A stretch of DNA of 47,392 nt from Pseudomonadota bacterium (GTDB taxonomy: Bacteria; Bdellovibrionota; Bdellovibrionia; Bdellovibrionales; JACTMU01), in assembly GCA_014584465.1 (NCBI GenBank), contig JACTMU010000096.1, forward strand, positions 1-47,392, written 5' to 3'. Both the position numbers and the translations under genes were made by a program. This document shows, piece after piece, positions 1-8,395 of this stretch (the stretch's first letter is position 1; the number at the start of each line of letters is the position of its first letter). The notes under the pieces are model-generated. The model was not told where the DNA came from and did not search any database. It was given only the letters and a program-made list of their open reading frames with translations.

Positions 1-352
1 ACACTCAAATTCGACCCCAATTAAAACAATTTGGGTCTATCCTTTAGTTAAAGACATTAAAAAAGTGATCAGGAACCTGCCAGTTCACTGAATACTTACC
101 GTGAGCCAATCGTGGCCTCAATCTTTGAGGCTGTCCATCAAGTTGACAGCCTCAAAGAGAGTAGACTCGAATCTCCCCAAGGACCTCTCACAACCGTGCA
201 TTGCTATGGCCTGGTTCTTGCTCTGCTCTACAGTAGAGATCGATGAAGATGTCTCTATTTAGGGGCTGTCCGGTAATTCCATTCGGTCGATTGCCAACGT
301 TTTGCGTCCATGTTTTTTCGAATTTTCAATCCAAACAAGGGGAGAACTCAAA
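1..352. other. Intergenic region upstream of the IPT lipoprotein
   Basis: No convincing gene is visible. The first 24 bases could be the 3' end of a gene leaving the window on the left, with a TAA at 22-24, but nothing supports this beyond an open frame. An imperfect hairpin (arms 13-22 and 28-37, nine of ten positions paired) overlaps that stop. A stronger hairpin lies at 122-158. The last 50 bases before the lipoprotein start hold its Shine-Dalgarno sequence. I could not identify a clear promoter. Confidence 0.5.
122..158. repeat. 14-bp perfect hairpin
   Basis: Positions 122-135 and 145-158 are exact reverse complements, enclosing a 9-nt loop. There is no T-run on either side, so it is not a classical intrinsic terminator. 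It lies about 200 bases upstream of the lipoprotein gene and could be an RNA structure or a repeat remnant. Confidence 0.6.
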
Positions 353-2092
353 ATGAGTGCTGGTGTAACTCATTCAAAAAAAGGTGTTTCTAGAACATGG
401 ACCTTCTTGGTCTGCGCCATTGCCATCTGTTCAGGCGTTGCACTCCTGTCGGGTTGCAGCGGCGAGGGGTATAGGGCCGAATCCGCCCCAGCAGAAAACA
501 AGAGTGATGGGCAGGGACCAAAGATCACCTCGATCAGCCCCAATCATGGAGGTCTCATCGGTGGTGATGAAGTGGTCATTACAGGAAGCAACTTTGTGAA
601 AGATGGGACGACCGTCTATTTCGGCGAGGAAGATGTTGATCACAAGTCCGAAGAGGTGGAGTTTGTCAGTACCACAGAGATTAAGGTGACGACCCCCGCA
701 GGTGATTCCAGCGGGAGTGTCGATGTGGTTGTGGTCACCGACTTAGGAACGTACAGACTCAAAAAAGGATTTTCCTATGACTGTGACGAAGATGATGAGA
801 ACTGTGATGTTGGAGATGACGACGACAATGACGACGATGACGACGATGATGATGATGAGTGCCTGGACAGTGAGACCTGTCCCACCATTGACACCATTTC
901 GCCATCAGAAGGAAAGTACAATGAGAAAACCGAGTTCACCATTACCGGTCAGAATCTAAAAGGTGATAAGACGCTGGTCTACATTGGAAAGAAGAAGGCA
1001 CAAAAATGTGAGGTTGAAGAGGATGGGACCGCAATCTCATGCAAAACCCCAAAATCGCGAACAGCTAAGGAGTTTGACGTAAAGGTGGTTGTAAGGACAG
1101 GAAAAGTAAAGCAAAGAGTGATTCAAGAAGGTGGATTTACCTACACGGATGACCAAGAGGCTAAGGCCCCTACAATTGCGAGTCTATCGCCCACTGAAGG
1201 CAAATTCAATGAGGAGACAGAGTTTACGATCACAGGTACCAACTTCAAGATGAAAGATGGAAAAACCCTTGTCTATCTTGGTTCCAAACGGGCAAAAGAG
1301 TGTGCAGTGACCGAAGATGAAACGGCGATCGCCTGTAAGACCCCCAAATCCAAATGGTCAGGTGAGGTTCAGGTCAAAGTGGTCGTAAAGGGAAAGGGAA
1401 TCGATCGTGAAGCCATAAGCGAGGAGGCCTTTATCTATACATACAGTGGGAAACATGAGGCACCCTCCATTTTGTCCGTCACTCCCAGTTCGGGGTACTA
1501 CGATGAGAAGACAGAGATTGTGATCGAAGGATCACACTTTCGAAAGAAGAAAGGCACGACCAATTATACCAAAGTCTACATTGGCAGTGAAAAGGCCAAG
1601 GGCTGCAAGGTCAATGACGATGAGACTCAGGTCACTTGCAAGACTCCAAAGTCCAAAGTCTTAGGACTTCATGATGTCAAGGTCGTGATCAAATACGATG
1701 ACATCTCGTTTAAAGAGATCTACAGTGATGGATTTCGTTATGTCGATCATGGCGTGGAGGCTGAGGAGAGTGAGGAGGAGGTGGACCAACCTTCTCTTTC
1801 ATCCATTGAGCCCAACTCAGGGACCAAGAAGGGGGGCACAGAGATTGTGATTTGGGGAGAGAACCTCAGCGAGTACAAAAAGATCAAAGTGGGAAAGAAA
1901 AAGGCTCTCGACTGCGAATATGCTCCAGGAGCAAGCGGAGGGATGGATTCCATAACCTGTCTGACGCCGAAAGCGAACAAGAAGGGTTTAGTGGACGTCT
2001 CGGTCTTTGTTCCCAAAACAGTCAAGAATGGGAAAATCGTTTACAAACGTCTCAGACTTAAGGGAGATCAGGGTTTCACCTACACGAAGTAG
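353..2092 (+). CDS. IPT/TIG-repeat surface lipoprotein
   Basis: Predicted exported lipoprotein of 579 residues. The N terminus has a basic stretch, a hydrophobic segment and a lipobox (LLSGC, acylated Cys near residue 35). The mature part contains five IPT/TIG-type immunoglobulin-like domains, at about 56-143, 177-266, 272-365, 370-469 and 479-578. Each opens with a motif like 'ITSISPNHG' and 'VVITGSNF'. Copies two to five each carry a Cys pair spaced about 11-16 residues, possibly disulfides. Between domains one and two (144-170) lies an extremely acidic Asp-rich linker that could bind Ca2+. Such domains usually act in adhesion or extracellular binding; the ligand is unknown. The ATG at 353 was chosen over an upstream TTG at 302 because AAGGGGAG lies 8 bases before it and the signal peptide then starts correctly. 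Confidence 0.85.
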   Translation: MSAGVTHSKKGVSRTWTFLVCAIAICSGVALLSGCSGEGYRAESAPAENKSDGQGPKITSISPNHGGLIGGDEVVITGSNFVKDGTTVYFGEEDVDHKSEEVEFVSTTEIKVTTPAGDSSGSVDVVVVTDLGTYRLKKGFSYDCDEDDENCDVGDDDDNDDDDDDDDDECLDSETCPTIDTISPSEGKYNEKTEFTITGQNLKGDKTLVYIGKKKAQKCEVEEDGTAISCKTPKSRTAKEFDVKVVVRTGKVKQRVIQEGGFTYTDDQEAKAPTIASLSPTEGKFNEETEFTITGTNFKMKDGKTLVYLGSKRAKECAVTEDETAIACKTPKSKWSGEVQVKVVVKGKGIDREAISEEAFIYTYSGKHEAPSILSVTPSSGYYDEKTEIVIEGSHFRKKKGTTNYTKVYIGSEKAKGCKVNDDETQVTCKTPKSKVLGLHDVKVVIKYDDISFKEIYSDGFRYVDHGVEAEESEEEVDQPSLSSIEPNSGTKKGGTEIVIWGENLSEYKKIKVGKKKALDCEYAPGASGGMDSITCLTPKANKKGLVDVSVFVPKTVKNGKIVYKRLRLKGDQGFTYTK

Positions 2093-2272
2093 ACCGGACG
2101 ATCACCAAGCGGTCCAAGGGCTGGTGGCCCTGATTCAATCCATGTGACCTGAAAATGCATCTCACATCTTAGTTATTTGTAAAGAGGTTCGAATTTTTTT
2201 CCGAAGGAGTATTGGCTTGGTTTGGCACCAATAGCTTGATGAATTCCTATGCTTCAGCAGGAAGGTTTGACC

Positions 2273-4345
2273 ATGGACTACAAGATAGTTTGGATCGACG
2301 ATGAACCAGATGTCATTCAAAATCAAGTGCGCAAATTACGAGAGAAGGGGCACACGGTTGTAGGAATGACCTCTCCTCTCAAAGCCATCGATTTTGTCCA
2401 TCGAAATGCGAGTAAGATCAAGCTCATCATATGTGATCTTCAGATGGACGAGATGCATGGGATGGAAGTTCGTCGAACGCTCTTAGAAAAACATGCAGGA
2501 ATTCCCTTTGTGGTGGTCTCGGCCTTCATCACTCGCGAGCTGGCACTTTCTGGAATCGAACATCGAGTTGCTCGTTTTTTGGAAAAGCCCATCTCGAACA
2601 AAGAGTTGCTGAAAGTGATCGACGAAGTCACTAAGGAGCGCATTCATATTTTAGAAGAGGAGAAGGAGCTCGTTCAAAGTTTCCTGGAGGAGTCTCAACC
2701 ATTGCTGGATGAGCTTGACAGTCTCAACCTTCGAATTGAAGAGGATCCCACAGATCCGTATCTCTATGGCTCCTACATGAGGATGTTGCACACACTTAAG
2801 GGCACAGCGGCCTGTGTGGGCATTCCGCTCCTTCCCAATTTCTTTCATCGATTTGAAGACTATGTGGGAACATTCAAGAGTGGTTCTTCGGAGCTCAATG
2901 AGCGGGCTATGGGAAAGTTCTTCAGCGCAATTGACACAACCAAACGAATATTTAAGGCCATCAAAGAGGATAACTTTTTTGATCTGGAATCTGCAAGTTT
3001 GCTCAATCTCTTTGAAGTTGAGGCTCCTGAACTAAAGAGTGGAGATGAGAATGTCGCAATTCTCGAGTCCAAGCGCAAGCTCAGAGATCAAGGCCCAGAA
3101 CCTTCTGAAGATGAGAAGATCACGATTGCCGTTTCGGTCCTTGATCAGTTCTTAGAGGTGACTGGAAAACTCACCATCATTCGAAGGATGATCAAGAGTA
3201 AAATTGACACGCTCAAGAGGCGCTACATTAAGGACAAGGATGTGATTGCTCTCACCGAGATCATTGAAGAGATGCAAAAGGAGAATCAACTTCTTCAAAG
3301 CCGCTCAGAGTCCTTGAGAAAAGTTCCTCTTTCCATCGTTTTTAAGCCACTTAAGAGAGCGGTGCGAGATCTTTCACGAACACTCGGCAAAAAGGTTGAG
3401 CTCTCCGTTCAGGGTGGCGATCTTCTTGTGGACCGAAAACTGACCAAGGTTCTCAATGGAGCATTGACTCACATTGTTCGTAACTGTGTGGACCATGGTA
3501 TTGAAACACCTGAAGAGAGGCAGTCCAAATCGAAAAAACCGGTAGGACAGATTGCCATTACCGCTCAAATACGAGATGACCAGATTCGTGTTGAAGTCAC
3601 CGATGATGGGCGCGGAATCGACATTGAGAGAATTAAGAAGAAGGCCCAGGAGAAGAATCACTTCTCTCAGGAAGAACTTGAGGCTATGGAAGAGCAGGAG
3701 TTGGCGAACTTGATCTTTGCACAAGGATTCTCGACCGCAAAGGATGTGACCGAGGTTTCGGGGCGTGGAGTTGGATTGGAGATAGTCAAAGAGAGTGTCT
3801 CTTCCTTAGGTGGCAAGGTGGATTTTCACTCTGAATTTGGAAAGGGATGCAGATTTGTTCTCAACATTCCCGTTCCGAAGTCATTCCTTGTTCTTCAGGC
3901 TCTCTATGCGTGCAGCAATGGACACAGTTTTGCGATACCTCGTGAAGAAGTTGAAAGTGTGGTGGACTACGGTTCGATGAAGAAGAGTCAGAAGATACGG
4001 TCCATTGAAGGCGAGGAGGTTTTTGATTATCACGGGGTTCAGATCGCTCTGTTTGATCTTCGACGTGTCTTTGCCAAAGCCCATGATCGTCGAGATGTTT
4101 CACTCAGTGATCGAAGCGTGGTGATCATCACAGATGGGGTTACTCAATGTGGGCTCATTGTCGACCAAGTCTTAAGTCTTGAGGAGATTGTGATTAAAGA
4201 GATGGATGAGTTCATCAAGTTGAACAACCTCTTTGGGAAAGCAACTCTGATTGGTGATGAGGGGTTGTCTCCGGTTCTTGACTTTGACTGTTTTTCTCGT
4301 GTCTTGAGAGATCATGTCAAGACTTCGTTAAGAGCGTCCGCGTAG
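2273..4345 (+). CDS. cheA: Hybrid CheA: REC-HPt-dimerization-HATPase-CheW
   Basis: Chemotaxis-type histidine kinase of 690 residues with a receiver fused at the N terminus. The receiver spans about 1-120 (acidic pocket DDE near residue 10, phospho-Asp 55 in ICDLQ, Lys105 in EKP). The HPt (P1) domain follows, with phospho-acceptor His173 in MLHTLKGTA. There is no P2. A P3 dimerization segment lies at about 280-360. The HATPase shows an N box (NCVDHGIE), a G1 box (DDGRGI) and a G2 box (GRGVGLEIVKE). A CheW-like domain ends the protein. Canonical CheA has no N-terminal receiver, so this one may carry its own phosphate sink or output. Start: ATG 2273 has AGGAAGG 7 bases upstream, whereas the in-frame ATG at 2249 has no such site. 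It stands alone here; its likely partners begin at 15.7 kb. Confidence 0.92.
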   Translation: MDYKIVWIDDEPDVIQNQVRKLREKGHTVVGMTSPLKAIDFVHRNASKIKLIICDLQMDEMHGMEVRRTLLEKHAGIPFVVVSAFITRELALSGIEHRVARFLEKPISNKELLKVIDEVTKERIHILEEEKELVQSFLEESQPLLDELDSLNLRIEEDPTDPYLYGSYMRMLHTLKGTAACVGIPLLPNFFHRFEDYVGTFKSGSSELNERAMGKFFSAIDTTKRIFKAIKEDNFFDLESASLLNLFEVEAPELKSGDENVAILESKRKLRDQGPEPSEDEKITIAVSVLDQFLEVTGKLTIIRRMIKSKIDTLKRRYIKDKDVIALTEIIEEMQKENQLLQSRSESLRKVPLSIVFKPLKRAVRDLSRTLGKKVELSVQGGDLLVDRKLTKVLNGALTHIVRNCVDHGIETPEERQSKSKKPVGQIAITAQIRDDQIRVEVTDDGRGIDIERIKKKAQEKNHFSQEELEAMEEQELANLIFAQGFSTAKDVTEVSGRGVGLEIVKESVSSLGGKVDFHSEFGKGCRFVLNIPVPKSFLVLQALYACSNGHSFAIPREEVESVVDYGSMKKSQKIRSIEGEEVFDYHGVQIALFDLRRVFAKAHDRRDVSLSDRSVVIITDGVTQCGLIVDQVLSLEEIVIKEMDEFIKLNNLFGKATLIGDEGLSPVLDFDCFSRVLRDHVKTSLRASA

Positions 4346-4358
4346 AGAGATCTCGTCA

Positions 4359-5126
4359 CTAATAGATGGTGTCGCGTCGAGCGAGTTCTTCATTGAGGAC
4401 CTGCTGCATCTCCTCTTGAACCATTTCCGCAAGTTCGTGAACCAACTCTCGATCATTGGCGGCCTCAGGCTCATAGGGGAGATGGATGGGATCTAGAAAG
4501 CGAATCTTCCAACGTGCAGGCAAAGGAATGACATTGAGTGGCAGCGGAAGAATGAATCCTCTGAGATACTTTGAGAAGCTCAGTTGACTTAAATTGATGT
4601 GAGTCTCTTCAGCTCCAATCACCACGGTCGGGACGATGGGAGTTTGAGTCTGAAGCGCCATACGGATGAAACCGCGTTTGAACTCTTGAAGTCGATACCG
4701 TTGGGTTGTGGGTTTAAAGTTGCCATATTCCCCTTCTGGAAAGAGAATGATGAGGTTCTTCTTTTTAATTTCGTTAAGTGCGTTTTTCATTGTAGCTTCA
4801 ATGAAGCCAAGTTTGTTTGCAGGAATTGAGGTCACTTTACTTAAAAAGAAAAAGTGGTGAGTTAAGACGCGTGCCAATCGTTTGCGATGGGTGGAGATTT
4901 CGTGCACAAGAAGCATAGCATCGAGACCTGAGTAACCGGAGTGGTTTGGAGTGATGATTGCCGCTCCAGATCGAGGGATGTTCTTTGCACCTTCGACTTC
5001 AAGGCGAAAATAGAGGTGCATGATTTCCATAAAAAAGTGCGGTAAGACGCGATAGATAATGGTTTCCTTATCAAGATTCTTGATGTTTAATAGAACGTCA
5101 TTGGGGATTTCAAATAGTTTTTTCAT
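4359..5126 (-). CDS. Lysophospholipid acyltransferase, PlsC-like
   Basis: Acyltransferase of 255 residues in the PlsC/LPLAT superfamily. It probably transfers a fatty acyl group to a lysophospholipid or related acceptor at the inner membrane. The catalytic His lies in a variant motif, NHSGYSGLD, where the acidic residue is seven positions after His; the classical form is NHxxxxD. The FPEG block is present (ILFPEGEYGNFKP) and the region after it (GFIRMALQTQTPIVPTVVIG) matches the family. The start ATG has AGGA upstream. It is divergent from glpK across 54 bp, so glycerol phosphorylation and phospholipid acylation could be co-regulated, but that is inference. The acceptor cannot be told from sequence. 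Confidence 0.85.
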   Translation of the reverse strand: MKKLFEIPNDVLLNIKNLDKETIIYRVLPHFFMEIMHLYFRLEVEGAKNIPRSGAAIITPNHSGYSGLDAMLLVHEISTHRKRLARVLTHHFFFLSKVTSIPANKLGFIEATMKNALNEIKKKNLIILFPEGEYGNFKPTTQRYRLQEFKRGFIRMALQTQTPIVPTVVIGAEETHINLSQLSFSKYLRGFILPLPLNVIPLPARWKIRFLDPIHLPYEPEAANDRELVHELAEMVQEEMQQVLNEELARRDTIY

Positions 5127-5146
5127 AAAATTCCTAAAAGTCGCTT

Positions 5147-5169
5147 ATGAAGTTCCTAATGAAGTTCCT
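5147..5169. promoter_or_regulatory. Tandem 11-bp direct repeat between plsC-like gene and glpK
   Basis: The sequence ATGAAGTTCCT occurs at 5147-5157 and again at 5159-5169, a 12-bp period, within the 54-bp divergent intergenic region. A related ATTCCT lies at 5130-5135. The second copy ends two bases before the glpK Shine-Dalgarno. It could be a regulator-binding site or slippage; no regulator gene is adjacent. Confidence 0.35.
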
Positions 5170-5180
5170 TGGAGGCTTAG

Positions 5181-6677
5181 ATGTCCGAATTTCTACTTGC
5201 AGTTGATCAAGGTACAACGGGAACCACCTCTACTATTATTAATCGGCAAGGGGATCTCATTGCAAGTGCCAATGTCGAATTTTCACAGATCTATCCTCGA
5301 CCGGGTTGGGTCGAACATGACCCCGAAGAGATCTGGAAGAGTGTCCTTCAATCGATTTCTCAAGTGCTTGAAAAGTCTCATCTCAAGGGGTCGGACGTGG
5401 CAGCGTTAGGCATTACCAATCAAAGAGAGAGCATTGTGGTGTGGGATCGAAAGACCCATCAACCTCTCTACAACGTCATTGTTTGGCAATGTCGTCGTAC
5501 AGAAAGCCATTGCGCACGCCTTAAAAGACAGCGACGAGAGCCCCTCATTCGTCAAAAGACGGGCCTTGTGATTGATCCCTATTTTTCTGCAACCAAATTG
5601 CGTTGGATCCTCCAAGAGGTTGAAGCGTGCAAGAAGAGACGCGATGATTTGGCCTTTGGCACAATGGACACCTTTTTGATCTGGAGGTTGACCGGGGGGA
5701 AGGTCCATCGCACCGACGTGAGCAATGCCTCTCGAACTCTGTTGATGAACATCAAGACGGGCCAATGGGACCCAGAGCTTCTGAAACTTTTTGGAATTTC
5801 CGCAAACATCTTACCGGAGATTGTTCCCTCAAGCGGTCTTTTTGGTCACGTGGAGGGAATTGCGGGCCTTCCCGATGGACTCCCCATCACCGGAGTGGCT
5901 GGAGATCAACAGGCCGCTCTTTTTGGACAGGGCTGTTTTGAAGTGGGAGAGTCCAAGTGCACCTTTGGTACGGGAAGTTTCATTTTGATGAACACCGGAT
6001 CCAAGATGGTGCGTTCCAAATCGGGGCTTTTGACCACGGTTGCATGGCAGCTCGGCAAAGAGAAGATGGTCTATGCTCTGGAAGGTGGGGCCTTTATCTG
6101 TGGCGCTGCCGTTCAGTGGCTTCGTGACGGGCTTCACATGATTGAAAAGAGTTCTGACATTGAGGCTCTTGCAAATGCAGTGAGTGACACCGAAGGTGTG
6201 GATCTTGTTCCTGCCATGACGGGTCTTGGGGCCCCCTATTGGGATGCAAATGCACGTGGTCTCATTTGTGGAATCACTCGAGGGACTCGCCGAGAACACA
6301 TTGCTCGTGCCACTTTGGAGTCGATGGCTCTTCAAAATGGGGACATTCTTAGAGCGATGCAAAAGGATTTGGGACGAACAATACGAACTCTTCGTGTCGA
6401 CGGTGGGGCCAGCGCCAACAACCTGCTTTTGCAAATGCAGTCCGACTACCTAGGGGCGGTCGTCGAGCGACCAGAGGTCATTGAGTCAACCTCCCGAGGA
6501 GCTGCTTTTCTTGCAGGCCTTGGAGTGGGATTTTGGTCCCATCTTCAGGAGATCAAGAAAGTCAATAAAATGGATGCCACTTTTAAATCGAAGATCACGG
6601 CAGCAGATCGAAAGAGACGGATCCAGCGGTGGCATGATGCCATCTGCAGGGCTCAAGGGCTCAAGGTTTCTCCTTAA
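5181..6677 (+). CDS. glpK: Glycerol kinase
   Basis: ATP-dependent phosphorylation of glycerol to sn-glycerol 3-phosphate in the cytoplasm. At 498 residues it is the normal length for the family. Visible signatures are the N-terminal phosphate loop DQGTTGTTS, the catalytic-region AGDQQAALFGQ, the FGTGSF adenine-side loop, the GLGAPYWD motif and the FGGY-type signature around ALEGGAFICGAAVQWLRDG. The C-terminal VDGGASANN loop is also intact. GGAGG lies 5 bases upstream of the ATG. No glpF or glpD is adjacent. The divergent neighbour is a phospholipid acyltransferase, and a ferredoxin gene starts one base after the stop. Confidence 0.96.
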   Translation: MSEFLLAVDQGTTGTTSTIINRQGDLIASANVEFSQIYPRPGWVEHDPEEIWKSVLQSISQVLEKSHLKGSDVAALGITNQRESIVVWDRKTHQPLYNVIVWQCRRTESHCARLKRQRREPLIRQKTGLVIDPYFSATKLRWILQEVEACKKRRDDLAFGTMDTFLIWRLTGGKVHRTDVSNASRTLLMNIKTGQWDPELLKLFGISANILPEIVPSSGLFGHVEGIAGLPDGLPITGVAGDQQAALFGQGCFEVGESKCTFGTGSFILMNTGSKMVRSKSGLLTTVAWQLGKEKMVYALEGGAFICGAAVQWLRDGLHMIEKSSDIEALANAVSDTEGVDLVPAMTGLGAPYWDANARGLICGITRGTRREHIARATLESMALQNGDILRAMQKDLGRTIRTLRVDGGASANNLLLQMQSDYLGAVVERPEVIESTSRGAAFLAGLGVGFWSHLQEIKKVNKMDATFKSKITAADRKRRIQRWHDAICRAQGLKVSP

Positions 6678-6678
6678 G

Positions 6679-7005
6679 GTGTCGGTTTCGGACTTTTCAA
6701 TCAAGGTTGAAGGGTGTAGAAGGGAGTTGAAAGCTTCTCAAGGGAAGACACTTCTTGAAACGCTGTTGGATGAAGATTTTGAGATTGCTCACTCTTGTGG
6801 AGGAATGGGAACTTGCGGTACCTGCCGCGTGGTTGTGACCTCAGAGGTTGATAAGCTCCCTCCACGAAATGAGGTTGAGTCCGAGATGGCAGAAGATCGA
6901 GGATTTCATCCCTCGGAGCGATTGGCCTGTCAACTTGAGATCTCATCATCCCTCACCATTAAGGTGCCAGGCGTATTTTTCGGAGGCAGTGAATCAACTT
7001 CATAA
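6679..7005 (+). CDS. Small 2Fe-2S ferredoxin
   Basis: A plant/adrenodoxin-type [2Fe-2S] ferredoxin of about 108 residues, a soluble electron carrier. Cluster ligands are visible as CGGMGTCGTC (CX5CX2C) plus the distal Cys in RLACQLE. The GTG start directly after the glpK stop is chosen because homology to the fold begins there; the ATG codons at 6634/6637 lie inside glpK and would add unrelated residues. The Shine-Dalgarno is weak, so coupling to glpK translation is likely. The last 14 residues, from KVPGVFF on, and the stop are encoded by the left arm and loop of an 81-bp palindrome. The original C terminus has therefore probably been replaced or extended. Its redox partner is unknown. Confidence 0.82.
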   Translation: MSVSDFSIKVEGCRRELKASQGKTLLETLLDEDFEIAHSCGGMGTCGTCRVVVTSEVDKLPPRNEVESEMAEDRGFHPSERLACQLEISSSLTIKVPGVFFGGSESTS

Positions 7006-7042
7006 GTTGATTCACTGCCTCCGAAAAATACGCCTGGCACCT
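6962..7042. repeat. 81-bp perfect palindromic element, copy 1
   Basis: Arms 6962-7000 and 7004-7042 are 39-bp exact reverse complements around the 3-nt loop CAT. Outer ends are AGGTGCCAGGCG / CGCCTGGCACCT. The arms are identical to those of the copy at 8313-8393. The left arm encodes the C terminus of the ferredoxin, whose stop codon falls at the loop. The right arm ends just before the Shine-Dalgarno of the ClpX-like gene. It could terminate or process the glpK-fdx transcript. The form fits a REP/MITE-like mobile palindrome. Confidence 0.95.
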
Positions 7043-7056
7043 AAGGAGAACTTGCA

Positions 7057-8343
7057 ATGGAGACCAAAGATTTACCTCATCCTTCTGAGATCCAAAGGGA
7101 CTTCGAGGCCTTCATGCAACAGAAATATGGTGGACACGTTCGCTTTGTGGTTCATGAGGCAAAGATGGAGGCGCCCCGGTCAGAGAGGCCCTCTCCTTCA
7201 GCTTCGAAGGACGATCCGAAGAGCTATGATTTTCAATTCCATTTTTTACCGAAAGATCTCAAGGAACATCTCGATCGTTTTGTAGTTCAACAAAATGAGG
7301 CTAAGAAGGCTCTCGCCATTGCCGTTTGCGATCACTACAATCATGTCATGGAGTGCATCCACAGCCCAAGTGAAGCGGAGATGGAGTTTTCAAAACAGAA
7401 TGTCTTGATGCTGGGGCCAACAGGAGTTGGAAAAACCTACTTGGTTCGCCTCATTGCAGAACTCATTGGTGTTCCCTTTGTGAAAGCGGATGCCACACGG
7501 TTTAGCGAAACTGGATATGTTGGAGCCAACGTGGATGACCTGGTCAGGGATTTGGTGACTCAAGCACAGGGTGATCTTCATTTGGCCCAGTATGGGATCA
7601 TCTATTTGGATGAGGTCGACAAGCTGGCAGGCGTTGGAACCACTGGGACCAAGGATGTCAGTGGTCGTGGAGTGCAGTTTGGTCTTTTGAAGTTGATGGA
7701 AGAGACGGAGGTCAATTTAAGAGGAGGTAACGATATCTCTTCACAGATTCAGTCCCTGATGGAGTTTCAAAAGAAGGGGAGCGTGGAGCCTCAGCTCATC
7801 AACACACGGCACATTTTATTTATCGTAAGCGGAGCCTTTCATGGTTTAGAGGAGATCATTGCCCGTCGACTTCATCGGCGTACCATTGGAATATCGGCCT
7901 CACCAACTTCTCAAAGCGAAGTTTCTGAACTCCTTTCCTTAAGTCAAACTGAGGACTTCATCAAGTTTGGATTTGAGCCGGAGTTCGTAGGACGCTTGCC
8001 TGTGCGAATCGTCTGCGAAAAACTTGTTGCCAATGATCTCTATCACATTTTGAAGGATTCTGAGAGTTCTCTCATCCAGCAGTATAAGAGAGCCTTTCGT
8101 TCCTATGGGATTGACCTCGCCTTTTCCGATCGAGCACTCAAATTGATTGCGACAAGAGCTTCACTAGAAAAGACAGGAGCACGGGCCCTCATGACGGTTC
8201 TAGAAAAAGTTTTGCGTGATTTCAAATATGAGCTCCCCTCAAGCTCCATTCGCAAATTGAGGGTCACCGAAGGTCTTGTGAACCATCCTGAGCGTGCCCT
8301 TCGCAAGCTCCTAGGTGCCAGGCGTATTTTTCGGAGGCAGTGA
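7057..8343 (+). CDS. ClpX-like AAA+ unfoldase lacking the zinc-binding domain
   Basis: AAA+ ATPase of 428 residues, closest in motifs to ClpX. Walker A GPTGVGKT (120-127), Walker B IIYLDE (181-186), pore loop GYVG (153-156), the [14 protein letters not shown] block (203-216), arginine-finger region EFVGRLP (309-315) and a sensor-2 GAR are present. ClpX normally begins with a C4 zinc-binding domain; here the first 60 residues contain no such cysteines. The loop that docks on ClpP, usually IGF, reads IGI (277-279). It may therefore use other adaptors, or bind ClpP weakly or not at all. Start: ATG 7057 with AAGGAGA upstream. The last ten residues ([10 protein letters not shown]) and the stop come from palindrome copy 2. 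It is probably a paralogue beside a normal clpX elsewhere. Confidence 0.88.
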   Translation: METKDLPHPSEIQRDFEAFMQQKYGGHVRFVVHEAKMEAPRSERPSPSASKDDPKSYDFQFHFLPKDLKEHLDRFVVQQNEAKKALAIAVCDHYNHVMECIHSPSEAEMEFSKQNVLMLGPTGVGKTYLVRLIAELIGVPFVKADATRFSETGYVGANVDDLVRDLVTQAQGDLHLAQYGIIYLDEVDKLAGVGTTGTKDVSGRGVQFGLLKLMEETEVNLRGGNDISSQIQSLMEFQKKGSVEPQLINTRHILFIVSGAFHGLEEIIARRLHRRTIGISASPTSQSEVSELLSLSQTEDFIKFGFEPEFVGRLPVRIVCEKLVANDLYHILKDSESSLIQQYKRAFRSYGIDLAFSDRALKLIATRASLEKTGARALMTVLEKVLRDFKYELPSSSIRKLRVTEGLVNHPERALRKLLGARRIFRRQ

Positions 8344-8393
8344 ATCAACTTGTAAAGTTGATTCACTGCCTCCGAAAAATACGCCTGGCACCT
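8313..8393. repeat. 81-bp perfect palindromic element, copy 2
   Basis: The arms are identical to copy 1, with loop GTA instead of CAT. Here pairing extends one base further (8312 with 8394), giving a 40-bp stem and a TA at both outer edges, which suggests a TA target site. It lies between the convergent ClpX-like gene, whose stop TGA is inside the left arm, and the CDF transporter, whose stop begins 2 bases beyond it. It could act as a bidirectional terminator. Confidence 0.95.
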
Positions 8394-8395
8394 AA

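Noticed and set aside
122-158. Intrinsic terminator
   Set aside because: The stem is strong but there is no T-run on either strand after it.
5829-6434. 201-codon minus-strand open frame inside glpK
   Set aside because: Antisense shadow of a strongly conserved gene.
6481-6678. N-terminal extension of the ferredoxin from ATG 6481 or 6634
   Set aside because: These codons lie inside glpK in another frame and give residues unrelated to ferredoxins.
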